Assembly (NCBI GenBank): GCA_022376465.1
Contig: JACDTU010000016.1
Location: forward strand, 744,001 to 808,000
From: Cubamyces lactineus
Lineage: Eukaryota > Basidiomycota > Agaricomycetes > Polyporales > Polyporaceae
Direction of reading: 5' to 3'
DNA length: 64,000 nucleotides
Part shown: positions 32,895 to 45,152 of the stretch, piece by piece
How positions within the stretch are numbered: the first letter of the stretch is position 1
How the letters are laid out: each line of letters starts with the position of its first letter
The notes under the pieces: model-generated
Told to the model about the DNA's origin: nothing
The model's database searches: none
What the model saw: the letters and a program-made list of their open reading frames with translations, nothing else
Program-made: the position numbers and the translations under genes

Positions 32895-35006
32895 ATGAGC
32901 TTGGACCAGAACCTGTTCACCCTCAACGTCGCGTGTCGCTCCGATGACCCCAACGTGCTCGACCTAGTCGATCCAAATGGCGTGGTGCACTATACGAAAA
33001 GACGCGTGCAGGGGACTGTATACACGATTGAGTTGATTGGTATGTCTTGTGCTCTTCAGTTGTGCCGAGAAGGCTCACGACGGTTCGTTTGGCCGGATCT
33101 GCAGACCCGCTATCAGAGTGTGTACTTGCTACAGTAACTGCACCCAGTCCAACTAGCAAGCACAAGACCATTCAACTGTTCAACCCAGACTTGGTGGTGG
33201 AGCTCAAGTATACTGGGACCATACATTTCAAGTGGGGCTTCAGATGGGAGGAGTGAATACCCTTCATATACTCCTAACTCCTACCGTTCAAAGCTGACTC
33301 TACGTTTTGCGCTATCCAGGCATGATTTCGAGTGGAGACGAGAAGAATGCTACATGATACGCAAGCCTGATCCCGCAGTACTTGTGGCAATCACGAAGGA
33401 GCCTCCGGGACGACTGCAGACGCGGTCTATCCAGATCCTTGATTACAATTTGAACAGGCATGTCATCCAGTCCGAGGGTGCATATACTCTTTCAGTGCTC
33501 ACTGTATGCTGGCAGATTTGACATCGACGATCGCAAGGGTCTCGAGATCGTCATACTGACCGCTTTGCTGACGTTCCAAGATCTCAACGAAACATACCAT
33601 ACACCTCGCTCCGACACCTCGCCGTCCACATCGCCATCCGAGAGCACGGCCACGCTTGCAGCGGCCTCATCCACTGGCCTAGCAAGTCGCCTTGGTCTGA
33701 GCCGCCAGCCTTCTACGGTCGCCGCGCCGCCTCCTGCGGTCCCTCCTAGGCCAGCACCTCGCATAGGCGTTGAGCGCGTCGCGGAGCTGCACGCTATTCG
33801 CATCGCACAGGGTGAAGGTGATGCAAATGAAGTCGAAGTCGGAGAGGAATGCGGCATAGATGACTACGCGCAGTACGCGGAGCGTTTGCTGAAGGTAAGC
33901 CGTCGATTCTTCGCGCGCCGCGCTCCTGCGGCGTCGGGTACTAACTTCCCATGTTTCATGTCTGCAGGACGAGGCAATGCTGTTCGTTACTGTGCGTTCT
34001 GCGACGGCTGCGCAGGTCCCCAAAGTGCTGCGGGTCGTGGAGGAGACGAAACGACTACGGCATAAGTCCGGTGAGAGATATCATTTCACACGTAAACAGT
34101 TAGATTGTTGACATCCATGTGCTCAGGCGTTTCGGAAGACGAAGAGCTGTTCCAGTATGTCATATACGATACCAGACAAGGATCCCCTCAGCGGAAAGGT
34201 CCAAGACGCATAAATCTGAACGATCCCGATCCAAAAGGGAAGGGCAAGGAACAGAACAAGTATGCGCCTCCGACGAGCTTGACCATCCACTTGAGCAAGA
34301 TCGACATGCCCGAGCTCCAACCTAGGGTTACCTCGGGCAGCAGACGACGATCGTCAGGGTCTGCGCTGGAGATTCTTCCCGAGATGCCCGAAAAGCCCCG
34401 TGGGAAGGCCGAGAAGGACAGTAAGCGGGCGGCGGGAGACAGCAAGAAAGCCTCGGCAAAGGAGAGGAAAGAGGAGAAGAAACAGAGCAAGAAGAGTACG
34501 TATTCACTCCGTACTCTGCCTGATTTCGTCTCCGATGCTAAGCCTGGGTCCTGACAGGTTCAGTCCCTGGCCCGATTCAATCAAGTTCGAGCAGGTTCAC
34601 CCAATCTACCAACGCGCCCGCGCCCCAACTGCCCCCGCGTCAGCGACCTTCCTCGTCGTATTTTCATGTACCCGCGCACCAGATACACCCACATCAGCCC
34701 TCTCCGTCACCTTCCCAGCTCAACAATCCGATGATATACGCAGCGCCACCGCCAGCAGCCAATGTGGGGCCACAGTATTACCCGCCCGCGCCGCCGCCCA
34801 TGGCGTTCCCTACCCCGTCGGCACCCTTCTATGGATCGGGGCCAGTAGGGGGGTATAGTGCGATGCCTGCTCACACTGTTGGCGGCTACCAGCAGCCTGT
34901 TTATGCTGCGCGGCCTGACACTGGGAAACCAGCCGGGTCGTCATCGTCTGGAAAGCCTGCCAAGGGCCCGGTGACTTCCCTTCTGGAGATGTGGTCGAAG
35001 CACTAA
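32895..35006 (+). CDS. conserved fungal protein, beta-rich N-terminus and Pro-rich tail
   Basis: I do not recognise a named family. The N-terminal 170 residues look like one beta-rich domain of the tubby/LURP-one sort: NLFTLNVACRSDDPNVLDLV, YTKRRVQGTVYTIELI, KTIQLFNPDLVVELKYTGTI, FKWGFRWEE, HDFEWRREECYMIRKPDPAV and ILDYNLNRFDIDDRKGLEIV. Each exon end fits a 50-70 bp intron. A Ser/Pro linker follows, then a helical block (DDYAQYAERLLKDEAMLFVT) and a Lys-rich segment (SAKERKEEKKQSKKS). The end is a Pro/Tyr-rich low-complexity tail and GPVTSLLEMWSKH. There is no signal peptide or membrane helix. A decayed copy of the last 70 coding bases and of the 3' flank lies at 38255-38580. Confidence 0.7.
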
Positions 35007-35245
35007 CTTATTCTTGTATGGACATGGAGATGTATATACAGGTATGTGCGATGTACGCTTACTAACGTGCTGTGTTGCTCACATTGGATTGTGGACCTAG
35101 ACTCGATAGAAGACGGACTTTTCGGTGTAATAGTAGGATTGTCAACTCACATATCTATGAGCGGATTGGATGAGCTGTATACAACACCAAGCATCTATTT
35201 TCTCGATCGTAGCCCCCGACAAGTCCCAAGTCTTGACATTCCCGT
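34930..35245 (+). repeat. duplicated segment, copy 1 (3' end of gene plus flank)
   Basis: The segment covers the last codons (SSSGKPAKGPVTSLLEMWSKH region) and about 240 bp of 3' flank. It matches 38255-38580 in the same orientation. Examples are gaaagcctgccaaggg against gaaagcctgctaaggg, and catatctatgagcggattgg against catatctatgaacggattgg. Confidence 0.7.
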
Positions 35246-35783
35246 ATGGAATCTGATGTCCTCCAAAGTCCTCGGCGGGCTACTCCCTTCTCAGTTTGTT
35301 CGTACGTCCTGCGTGTTCTAACTAACAACGATTCTACTGACGAAATATCGATCAGTGCATGCAATACTCCAGACGTTCGGTCACTCGCTCCGCTGCCCAA
35401 GTGCTACAAAGAACCGCAATACGTCGATGGTTTCAACTGATTTACGCGCACGAAGTTCACTTTGTCATCGTCCCAATCCTCTCCACAGCACAACCTTCTT
35501 TCAATTCTCAGCGACTCAGGACCGTGCCGATTGACGTATCCTGTGCACCCAATAGTCCAGATCAGACGGACATATTCGGTAGACACCGCAGCTGACTATA
35601 TGTTCTCGTAATTATCACTTCTGCTCCACACTGCAAAGCTGATGCGCTGTGCATCGGTGGCCGTCTGTGAGCGTAGTCGGCAGCGGCATCGGCTGCTAAG
35701 GGGACTTATGACGCTGAGCCAGGCTATAACTTGAAGGTGACTCCAACAATGTCACACAACGCGAAGCCGTACCCTGCTCTGAG
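35007..35783. other. intergenic, first part duplicated
   Basis: 3' flank of the conserved protein gene, including copy 1 of the duplicated segment, and promoter of the hydrolase. Short frames on both strands have no recognisable product. Confidence 0.45.
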
Positions 35784-38187
35784 ATGATGACGCATGTGCA
35801 CGCCTTCGTCTACGCCCTTGTCCTGGCATGTACAGTTGTGCGAGCGGATCCTGCGTCCCACGTAAGCCCTTGTCTAATCCTCCGGTACATGCTTCGCTGA
35901 CGGGCAGATCCACAGACGGATTCAGCGATCAGTTGGGGAGCTTGCGACAAGTCCGTGGTCAACGACACGTCGCTGTCCTGCGGATACTTCAATGTCCCGC
36001 TGGACTACCAAGATCCCTCTGTCGGGAACGCGCGACTAGCCGTTGCCAAGGTTAACGCGACTGGAGAGCGCCGCGGCACAGTCTTCTTCAACCCTGGTAG
36101 TATTGCTTCGTACTGCCACACAGAAAGCTGCTCGCTGACTCGTAGGACTTGCAGGTGGTCCCGGCGAATCTGGCATTGCTAGCCTGAGCCAGTATGTGGA
36201 CCTCCTCCTCGAAGTTACCGGCGGGGTATATGATATTGTGAGTTGGGATCCGCGAGGTGTCGGCTTCCTCACCACGTGAGCGTGATATCCCAATGGTCTT
36301 CCCTACAACCCTGCTGAATATGGGCGTACAGTCCCGGCGAAGTCCTCTGCTTCGACAGCCTCGATGAATACACTGCCTTCTTCAACGACACGGTCGAGCT
36401 CAGAGGCATTGAGGAGCTCGATAACTTCAGTAATCCTGCAGACGTCGACGCTCTCTTCGCACAGGCTAACACGATGCAGAAGAAGTACGAAGAGGTCGGC
36501 CAGAAGTGTTTGCAGTCCCCAAGCGGCCAGTACCTGAAGTACATCGGGACTGCGGCGACGGTTCGCGACATGGTCGCTATGGCAGACGCGCTCGAAAGTC
36601 CCGATACCCCGATCAATTATTTCGGCGTGTCATACGGAACACTCATCGGCTCTTGGTTTGTCAACAGTGAGTATCGCACGTTGTTATCCCTGCAGCCGTC
36701 GCTGACGTTTCTCTGCACTCGCTAGTGTTTCCCGATGTATGTACTGTATCATGGTCCGGATACTTTGCACGTATAGGCTGATTATTGTGCTTCTAGCGCA
36801 TCGGCCGGGTCATCTTGGACGGGGTCCTGGACCCGGTACGCTTTGCTAACTACGAAATCTCCACCGTGAGTCTATATCCCTCACTGCGATCTGTTACTCA
36901 AGTATCTCCGCGAGTGCAGCATTTCTTGCACTATCTCGTGTCCGTGGATACGATATACGAGGCCTTGATCACCGGATGTGCACTCGCAGGCCCTGCTGGC
37001 TGCGCCGCGGCGTCGACAGGCGACGGACCGCTCGACGTCGATGCTAAAATTCAAGCCCTGCTCAAGGCTGCCTATAGCGCCGCGAAAGCCAACTCGTCAG
37101 CCCCTCTTACGTCAGGGCAGATCCGCAGTGAGTAGTCCGCACTTGGCACTATGGACCATCGCTCACCAGACCACGGCTATTGAAGCGGATTTCTTCTTCG
37201 ACATATACACGCCCTCGAACTGGTCGACACTCATGAACGAGGGATATCCAGAAGCCGTGCAAATCATCAATGGTGAAACACCAGCGAACGTATCTCTCCG
37301 CAAGAGATCCAGTCACCTACCTTTTAGCCGGCATGTCTCGTTCATCGCTCCAGGTCGCCACGGCTCACACCTCGCGGCGCGTACAGGACACTCGTCAAGC
37401 GCGCCTCGAACGACTCCCCGTCATACAGTCCTCCGGCAGTATGGTGTGCCGACAACGTTAACTTGCAGGGCACGACCATGGCGGACGTTTTCTCCAGCAT
37501 TATCGCGGGTACACGCAACATCTCACACATATGTAAGCTGGGCATACTTTCCGCTGGCGCGCTGTTGATCTCAGTGCTGTTGTAGTTGGGGCTGGCTGGT
37601 ATACACAATTCTACCTGTGCTCGTTTTGGCCAGTGCGGTCTGTCGAGCGGTACCAGGGCCCGTTCGACAAGAAGCTTGCCAACAAGATTGTCATCGGTTC
37701 CAATACCGTCAGTACATTCTCTCGTCTCACGCGACTTAACTTGAGTATGGCCGTGATCTATTGCAGTACGACCCAATTACGACACTCGCGGGGGCCCAGA
37801 GACTTGCCGGACTTCTCGGAGAGGACGCGGTGCTTGTCCGCTTGAAGGGATTCGGGGTACGTGCCCTTCCAGTGCGCCTCGCATCGAGCGACAGCGACTG
37901 ACTCGCGCACTGCATCTGGCAGCACACCGCCATTGTCGGAGAGCCATCGACGTGCATTCGCGATACATACAGCGCGTATTTCGCGAATGGGACGGTGAGC
38001 AATGGCCTTCTGTGGTCATATTCAGGCAGCTAGGCGGTCTAATGCAAGGTTGCAGCTTCCGGCCAACAATACGGTGTGCGAAGTGGACGCAGACTTTGAG
38101 GTCTTTCCTGGAGTCAATACTGCCGATATTCTGGCCAATTTACCCAGCGGAGTCGATGTTGAGAGACAAACTCAGGAGCGAGGGTGA
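35784..38187 (+). CDS. secreted alpha/beta hydrolase (tripeptidyl aminopeptidase-like, S33)
   Basis: Serine hydrolase resembling TAP-like peptidases that remove N-terminal peptides outside the cell. The signal peptide is MMTHVHAFVYALVLACTVVR. Exons read DSAISWGACDKSVVNDTSLS, CGYFNVPLDYQDPSVGNARL, then GTVFFNPG joined to GGPGESGIASLSQYVDLLLE-type sequence and DIVSWDPRGVGFLTT. The nucleophile elbow is NYFGVSYGTLIGSWFVN (GxSxG), followed by GRVILDGVLDPVRFANYEIS, the Asp region. The C-terminal TAP-like part includes CEVDADFEVFPGVNTADILA and ends at 38187. At least nine exons with 50-70 bp introns. The His region near 37.7-37.9 kb is in short exons that I cannot join with certainty. The gene sits between the two copies of a duplicated segment. 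Confidence 0.75.
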
Positions 38188-38254
38188 CTGTACCTATCAA
38201 ATTTGAACGCGTTCAATTGACATAATGCTATGATATAGTTGCCCTAGTCCTATC

Positions 38255-38580
38255 CTCGTCGTCATCGGGAAAGCCTGCTAAGGGTTTAGTGACGTCCCTT
38301 CTAGCAATGCGACGAGCATCAACTCGTCGTAGGTGCATCGTGTGGGAGAGGAGGCGCCTATGCGGGTATGTCCAACACGTACTCACCCAACAGGTTGTGG
38401 AACCCACATCGGAGTGTGTCTTGACGTGAAGACAGCCTCCTCGGTGTAACGGTACGATTGTCGACTTGCATATCTATGAACGGATTGGATGGATGTGTAT
38501 GCTACACCCAAGCATCTATGCTCTTGACTGTAGCCACCGCCAAGCCCTGAGCCTCGACATCTCCATCTGGAAGATGACCG
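38255..38580 (+). repeat. duplicated segment, copy 2 (decayed)
   Basis: Diverged, non-coding copy of 34930-35245. It keeps the reading of the Ser-Gly-Lys-Pro-Ala-Lys-Gly end and gtgacgtcccttcta (against gtgacttcccttctg), then the flank motif gattgtcgacttgcatatct. It lacks an intact stop-codon context and shows small indels. The two copies are in direct orientation about 3.3 kb apart. Confidence 0.65.
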
Positions 38581-39761
38581 CCCTACCGGTGCCCTCCAGT
38601 TACTGAAGTCAGATTGCCGATGGCATCGTTACGGGCAACAATACATCGGCGAGCGCGTCACTGCATACTATCGCAGCGCAAACTCCTCGTCATGATGTCT
38701 TCACTCTTCACTGACTGACTGGACAGCCCGCCCTCCGGAAGCAAGACCGATGCACATGATACCTGGGTTGGCCATCATGCAAATGGGGCACCGTCCGAGT
38801 CACTCTCGTACATCGCCACACCGTTGAACAGTGAGGTGCGCATCAACCATCTTTGCAACTCGTTCGACACCAGTCTTCCCACTTCCCATTGAGCACCCAT
38901 ACGAATGGCCGACGATGCCCGTTGACTTGTGGTGAATTGCGGAAGAGATGTCGGCGGATTGCTACATCAATTCGGATAAAGATCACGCCTGAGGCCGCCC
39001 ATCCGGCGCCCCCTTATGAACCTGGTTGATCCTGTCTTTCAGGCCATCAAGTTGCATCACTCCATCTCAGTGATATACGGCTCCCGTATACCGGAGGTTG
39101 CTTGCTTGATTGACCCTTCGAGAGACGGTATGCCGCTACCACGAGCCTCTGACGCTCATCTATCAGGGAGTTCAAACCTGCGTTTAACAGCGCCGGCCGG
39201 CGCACCATTCATCATGGACACTGACCGGCTGGCAGAGACGCTTAGTACGTCCACAACAGTCCTATAGTTGGCCTTTGGCAACAAAGCCGGCTTCCTGCCG
39301 CAGGGACCATTCTTCCCGCATGTGCACCATGCTGCATGCTGAGGTCCAATGGTCAGTAAAAATAAACCAGGGTGTGGTAGGATGTGGTCGGGGCAAACTG
39401 CGCCTAGGCAACGAAGCGTGCAGGATGGACGAGCATCTCGCAACATGCCTACAATCAAAGCTCATCAGGATCGGCCGCAGAGCCCCGCGTGCGGCGACAC
39501 TGGTGCCGTGCCTGTATCCATCTGCAAACGACTGCCGTCCAACTCTCCGAGCCTTGTCGGGGAACGCACCGCGCTGGGAAACGGGACGCATGGGCAAATT
39601 CTTCGGGCCTTGTTCGCATGACGCCGCCCGTAAGGTGGTTTCGCTGCAACGAGCACCAATCGATGCGTAAGTTGTGTTGTGTCTCGGCGCATCGCCCTTT
39701 GTTCCATCAGGCGGCAACGGTCCGTGCCGCGGCATTTTTGTGGCGGCGGATGGTCATGGCG

Positions 39762-39768
39762 TATAAAG
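39762..39768 (+). promoter_or_regulatory. TATA-like element
   Basis: TATAAAG, 191 bp upstream of the start codon of the secreted CBM19-like gene; a leader of roughly 160 bp would follow. Confidence 0.4.
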
Positions 39769-39958
39769 GGTCTCGGTGCCTGCCTCTTAGCCCCTCGTCC
39801 GGTTTCTTCACCGCCGCCCACCCTTCCTTTCCTTCTCCTGCAACGATCCGGGATCGTTCAGACTCCATCGACTTGTTTCGCACAGTGACCCAGTGTCCAA
39901 GCTACCTGCCCCTCCTTTCAAGCGTAGATCGCCTACTACCTCTCTAAACGACCCAGAT

Positions 39959-41304
39959 ATGAAGTTCTCCGCCTTTGTCGCTGTTTCCATGGCCCTCGCC
40001 GCTTCGGCCGGCCCCAGCTTCATCCGTCGTGCATCGTTCACGCTCCAGAACGGCAAGGACGCGATTGCACTCAAGTGAGTCCTTGATCCGCTTATAGACG
40101 CGCGTCGGGACGGAAGCACTGACTGTGCCGGTGATCTACAGCCAGAAGTTCCAGTCTCTCACCCCGGACTCGCCCTGTCAGACTGGCGAGGACGCGTGCA
40201 TTGACAGCAAGTTCGCGCAGTGTGTGAATGGCAAGTTCGTCCTCCAGCAGTGTGGTGGTGGCTTGATGTAAGTACCCATCCCTTCGCACGCACCACCCAG
40301 CGTCTCACGTTCATTGTGAAGCTGTGCCGCCCTGCCCCTGGTCAACTCCGCTGGAACGAGCATCACCTGCACGACCGCCGCTGACCGTGATGCGCGCATT
40401 GCTGCTACCGGTGCCACGGATGCGTCTAACAACGCTGCGTCTGGCAATGCTGCGTCTTCTTCCTCCGCTGCTGCCACCTCCACCTCGAGCGCTGCGGCTG
40501 TGAGTACTTTCGACATCGGGCTTTGTCTGCGGGATCACTCATGTCGCATCTCCTGACGCAGGCCTCTGGTACCGCCGCCGCCGGTGGCAACAGCAACGAC
40601 CCCCAGCAGTCGCTCACGCTCCTCCAGTCCGTGATCGCGACTGGCTTTGAGAACGATGGCCAGGACCAGCCCACTGCCGGCCAAGTGCCCTCGCTCACGT
40701 CTCCGAACAACTTCATCAACTTCTGCGCGACCGTCCCCAACCTGCCCATCACCAACGGCCAGCAGATCAAGACGGGCTCGTGCAACCCGGCGCCAATGGG
40801 TGTGATCGCGGCGACGACGAACATGCCGTCGAGCAAGTTCCAGTTCCCGACGAACAACGCGAAGATTCCCGCGAACCAGAACTTCACGATCAAGATGGCA
40901 ATCCAGCACCTCGAGACCGGCCACTTCACGAACGCGAACGAGAACTACTTCGCCGCCCCCCAGGTCGTGAACGGGCAGGGCGACATCCAGGGCCACTCGC
41001 ACGTCGTCGTTGAGCAGATCGACGCAGTCGACACCACTAAGGTCACCGACCCCACCAAGTTCGTCTTCTTCAAGGGTCTCAACGACAAGGCTGTCAACGG
41101 TGTCCTCTCCGTTGAGGTCGGCGGCGGTCTCCCCAAGGGTGCTTACCGCCTCGCGTCGATCAACACCGCCGCGAACCACCAGCCTGCCCTCGTCGCTGTT
41201 GCACAGCACGGTGCCCTCGACGACATGGTCTAGTGAGTATACTTCCTTCCCGTTGTGAGGGATACGGCACTGACAGGTTGTTTCCTAGCTTCACCGTCGA
41301 ATAA
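39959..41304 (+). CDS. secreted protein with N-terminal CBM19-like module
   Basis: Signal peptide MKFSAFVAVSMALAASAGPS. Five exons (39959-40074, 40142-40267, 40322-40499, 40562-41232, 41289-41304) give 368 aa. Residues about 25-110 form a Cys module: LNQKFQSLTPDSPCQTGEDA, CIDSKFAQCVNGKFVLQQC, ICAALPLVNSAGTSITCTT. Its six-Cys pattern resembles carbohydrate-binding family 19, a chitin-binding module. A Ser/Ala linker (SSSSAAATSTSSAAA) leads to a second domain of about 220 residues: FINFCATVPNLPITNGQQIK, FTIKMAIQHLETGHFTNANE, VVNGQGDIQGHSHVVVEQID, ending GALDDMVYFTVE. I do not recognise this domain as an enzyme. A strong codon bias suggests high expression. The first module recurs at the C-terminus of the gene at 49231. 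Confidence 0.85.
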
Positions 41305-41713
41305 GCGGCTCGCGCTCAAGGATAGAGTCTGATATATCTGGTATATTTATTGGGGGTGTAATGGGAGGTTTCGGGATACCCTGGTCTGGTGCCATATCCT
41401 ACCGCGCTCTGTATCCGTAGATACTGTTGTCACAAGCAAGTCGATGGCCGCTCAAGAGTGATTGTGTGTGGACTACTACGGCCCGGCGTCCGTCCTCAAG
41501 ATCCTTGGCCGGAGCAGTATAGTGCGGGCTGCCATTTCTCGTGGACGAAGAACGTTCGAATACCCTCCTTTGATGGGGTAGTGCTTCGACGGCAGTCTGA
41601 TGAGTTGCTCAAACTTGAGAACGCGAGGGAAAGCTATATTAAGTGGTATATAGCAGATACTATCGTAGTGTCCGATTACAGAGGTGATGGTAAGCGTCTT
41701 GCAAACCCCACGC
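41305..41713. other. convergent 3' flanks
   Basis: About 400 bp between the ends of two convergent genes. The plus-strand frame 41389-41829 runs into the exons of the minus-strand gene and is a shadow. Confidence 0.5.
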
Positions 41714-44700
41714 TCAGAGAGGAGGCAAGGGGCGGCGACATTGTGGGCAGATGTTCTTCAAGTTTTTGGAGTCAGTATCAGTTGAGCGAGTCGACAGCAG
41801 ACGCTCACCTTAATCGCAAGCCACTATAGCAGAAGATGAGAACAATGTCAGCATCGTCAATACCAGAGCAGCAAAGGGGCAACGTACTCTTTCCAGGCAC
41901 TCGGTATGCTATGTTGACAACATGAGTCAAACGTCTTCTGGAAGATGGTAACACAGTATGCACTCACGAAAAGATGATGACAAGGTGCGAGACTGTACGT
42001 CTTCTTCGCGCCGCCGACCTTCTCCAGGATTCCACCAGCGCGTCCGAGCGCAGGTCGCTCCTTGCTGTCGCTCGACTTGGATCGCCGACGCAGGGACGGG
42101 TCAACTAGGATCGCATCCATGCAGATAGCGCAGTCGCCGAGGCTCTGGTCTGGTGCCTCCGGGTCCGGAAGCGGCATCGGTGGGTGGTAGTCGTATGTTT
42201 GCGTGGGCGACAACTACGGCACAGCAAATTGGGTCAGGGGCGAAGAGGAAGACAGATCGTGTCAACAGGACGCACCCGTCTGGGAAGGAAGAACGCGGGG
42301 CCGAGGCGTTCCTGGAGCATGATCACGAACACTTGCGCGAACATGAATAGGCCGACGGCATAGATCCATTCTGATGGGCATATGGATGAGTAGCGTGACA
42401 AAATCTGTCAGCTGCACGTCAACTTACGTCGTGGCTCAACATCGAGGATGTTCTTTGGACACCCGAGGAAGTCTGTATCGTCGTCAGCACCGCATGCCAC
42501 GGGTTGATATACGGTATCAAATACTCACAGAAAACAAAGTAAAGTCGGCCGAGCGTAGTGCCAACCATATACTCAGTGGACAGCCCGCTACTCCTCGTGC
42601 GACGCGCGGAGCGATATATCTGCATCAGCCACATGGAAGAGTAGAGCGAGCCGATGAAGAACAGCGGCAACGACAGCGCTATCACGATTCGGAAGACAAC
42701 GATGAGCGTGAGTGACATGAGTGTCCCTGAAAACAGGCTGTGTGAGGCACTAATTCTGACGTGATACCACAAGGAATACGCACATAGACGTGCCGCTGGA
42801 TCGGTGCGAATGTGAGTCCAAAGGAATTGGAGGTAAGTCGGCCGCGTGGGAGCAGCAGGGGTTGGCGGAGGGGGAGGATTCGATTGCTCTGCTTCTCCCT
42901 GTGCACTTCCATCCTGGGCCGGAAGAGTCTCTGGCGCAGTTACAACCGCTGGATGTCGAGGGGGCTGTGCAGGTGCAGGGGCATCTTCTGGAGCCTGTAT
43001 CTGCCCGATGAGGTTCGCCATTTGCTAGGATCATCGTGAGAGTGATGTAAAATACGTCGTAGGGGAAACGCTTACGGCTTCGTATACAAAGAGAAGACAT
43101 GCCAGGCCGGCGGGTGCGAGAGCTGAGAGGGATGAGCGGCCCTCTGCCAGGATACCCAGCGTGACATGCTACGTTGCCAGTCAGCACGATGCGTGCGAGC
43201 CGCTGAATCCTCACTCACCCCGATGAAAGAAATTGCATCGATGAGGCTTTGAATGAGAAACGTGTAACGCGAAACACGAGAGAGGCCGCTGGCGGTACTG
43301 CTTTGTGCGGCTTGCCTGCGGAACAGAGCTAGGAGAGCTAGATTGACAAGAGCGGAGACACCAGAATCTTTGCTCTTCTATCAATAGACAGCCCTTACAG
43401 AACATATTTACACTCACATGTAGTGATCCTCCTATGTAGCCTGCGCGACCTGCAATGTTATGATCATAAAATAGTGCGTCCGCGACATAATACGTGGAGC
43501 TTACTGGACGCCTATGACATGCTTGATTTCGTACAGGATCCCGCAGCTTTGGCTGAGAAGGACGCCCTCCAAAGCCATCTCGGGAGCTCTGACTGTCGTG
43601 ATGCCCGTTGGTTCGTCGATCTCTTTCTCAAGCTCGTCCATCATCGCCTTGGGGATCGTGGTGGCATTGAGCTGAGCATAGAGCCGGAAAGAGCATTTGG
43701 TCTTCGGACTGTCATCAGCGTCCGAGGTCTCCTGGTCAAATGAGCCTGCGTCTATCTTCTCCTTGAGCTTGTCTATGCGGGCCTTCAATTCGGTCTCAAC
43801 GGCGCGAGCACTGTCGTTTCTGAACCTTTCTGGAACAAGTGCTGGGAGATCACGAATGTCTATAGTACGTCTACAGAAAAGAGTCAATTGAAGTGCATAT
43901 CATGTCCTCCTGACATACGCACCCTCCTGACTCCGCCGTGGCATAGATAGTACCAGTAGAGAGTACGTGTATGCCCTCGAAGTCCAGTCTGAGTTCGTCA
44001 GACCTCTCAGGATCGGATAAGTCCAGTCTGCCCTGAGTATACCGATGTCGTTATACACCATGAGATTTGGTGGAAAGACTACCAAACGCACGTGAATGAC
44101 TGCAATGTTCTTGTTTGTGGCGCCGTCATGTTCAAGGGAAATCAACTTATCCCCGACACTGACCGCCAGTTTGTTTGACCGCGTCCAGTTCCATGGCCCG
44201 AGAAGCTCAGGAATGGCACTGAGATTCGTCGGCAGGATGAACTGCTCCGACAGGTGTCGCCATGGCGAAGCAGCCTCGGAAGCATTGAGCGAAGTTAGAT
44301 TGTGAAATTGGAGATCACCGTGCCAGAACCCGGTCATGTTTGAGTAATACGAGCCCTGGCTCGGGTCGAGCTCAGGGCCAAAGTCGAGAAACGCCTGCAC
44401 CAGAGGCATCGTATTGGGATCTTCAACCGGCTATGATGTGTGGTGTGCCGTCAGCTCTACTTCCCGGGCATGTCGATAAAGAGGCGGCGACTAACTAGCG
44501 AGAAGTTGCTTGATGTGCCGTTCAGCCATGCGGTGTAGTTTGATAGCTGATGATTGAACGAGTTGAGGCCATTTACGAGCTGGTATCGTACCAAGGATAC
44601 ATCTCCTCCACGGCCGTTCGCTAGCATGAACAAAACAAACGTGATGAAGAGAAAGGAGGGTATGGAGTTGCTCTGCCGACGGGGGCTGTCAGTGGCATTC

Positions 44701-44735
44701 TCCAGATCCCGGGGTTCATCAGTATTTGCATTCAT
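41714..44735 (-). CDS. Tul1/Dsc1-like membrane RING E3 ubiquitin ligase subunit
   Basis: Catalytic subunit of the Golgi/endosomal Dsc ubiquitin ligase complex, which acts in membrane-protein quality control and, in some fungi, SREBP activation. The start is MNANTDEPRDLENATDSPRR, followed by a first helix (SFLFITFVLFMLANGRGG). The lumenal domain reads YSNMTGFWHGDLQFHNLTSL, FILPTNLSAIPELLGPWNWT and RLDLSDPERSDELRLDFEGI-type sequence. Several hydrophobic segments between about 42.4 and 43.4 kb follow. The C-terminal RING is read across four small exons: GDCAICMDAILVD, YSLAPCHHLF, HTECLE, WLAIK and NICPQCRRPLPPL, ending with TGA at 41714-41716. All zinc ligands are present. About a dozen exons. 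Confidence 0.85.
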
Positions 44736-44961
44736 GCTGCTTGGTCACCCAAGCACATATATCGCGGTATCGTTCCGTTATGGCACGAGAGCAGCCAGCA
44801 AGCGTACGAAGTGGCTGAGACCGTCGAAGGCTGAACGAGGGAGAGGAAGTGCTAATGTACGACTTGTTACGGCGGTGGCACGAGGTTGGTGGCAGTCGTT
44901 TCAGTAGTGGCAGTGCAGAGGTTGTACGCCACATATATGTTACGGAACACACTACTTACGC
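44736..44961. other. promoter side of Tul1-like gene, upstream of tRNA
   Basis: Short spacer between a minus-strand protein gene and a plus-strand tRNA gene. Nothing else seen. Confidence 0.4.
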
Positions 44962-45045
44962 GGCCTGGTGGTCTAGTAGTATGATTCCTTCTTAGGGCAT
45001 CAAGCAATTTGGAGGAGGTCCCGGGTTCAATTCCCGGCCAGGCCC
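44962..45045 (+). tRNA. tRNA-Pro(AGG) with a 12-nt intron
   Basis: Acceptor GGCCTGG (44962-44968) pairs with CCAGGCC (45038-45044), and the discriminator is C. The D arm is GTCTAGTAGTATGAT and the T arm is CCGGGTTCAATTCCCGG. The anticodon stem CCTTC/GGAGG (one G-U pair) encloses TTAGGG, so the anticodon is AGG (proline). An extra 12 nt between G37 and position 38 (CATCAAGCAATT) is a canonical tRNA intron. A TTTTT terminator follows directly (45046-45050). Confidence 0.92.
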
Positions 45046-45152
45046 TTTTTGTCCTCCCAAGAAGCTAGGCCTATCCGGCCGATACGACTTTACAATTCCA
45101 AGCATCAAAATCCCTACGACATACAGTAGCTATGTTTGTTGCCTATGAGTCG

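Larger units (their letters stand above)
38188..39958. other. intergenic with decayed duplicated segment
   Basis: About 1.8 kb. The first part (38255-38580) is the decayed copy 2 described separately. The rest has overlapping short frames without motifs (39016-39267 plus, 39262-39821 minus). The last 200 bp form the promoter and leader of the next gene. Confidence 0.5.

Noticed and set aside
39020..39034. 15-base match to the 5' end of 18S rRNA (acctggttgatcctg)
   Set aside because: The match ends at once on both sides; no further rRNA sequence follows, so it is chance.
40535..41209. 224-codon open frame on the minus strand
   Set aside because: Antisense to the strongly codon-biased secreted CBM19-like gene; low-complexity composition (Leu, Val, Arg, Glu).
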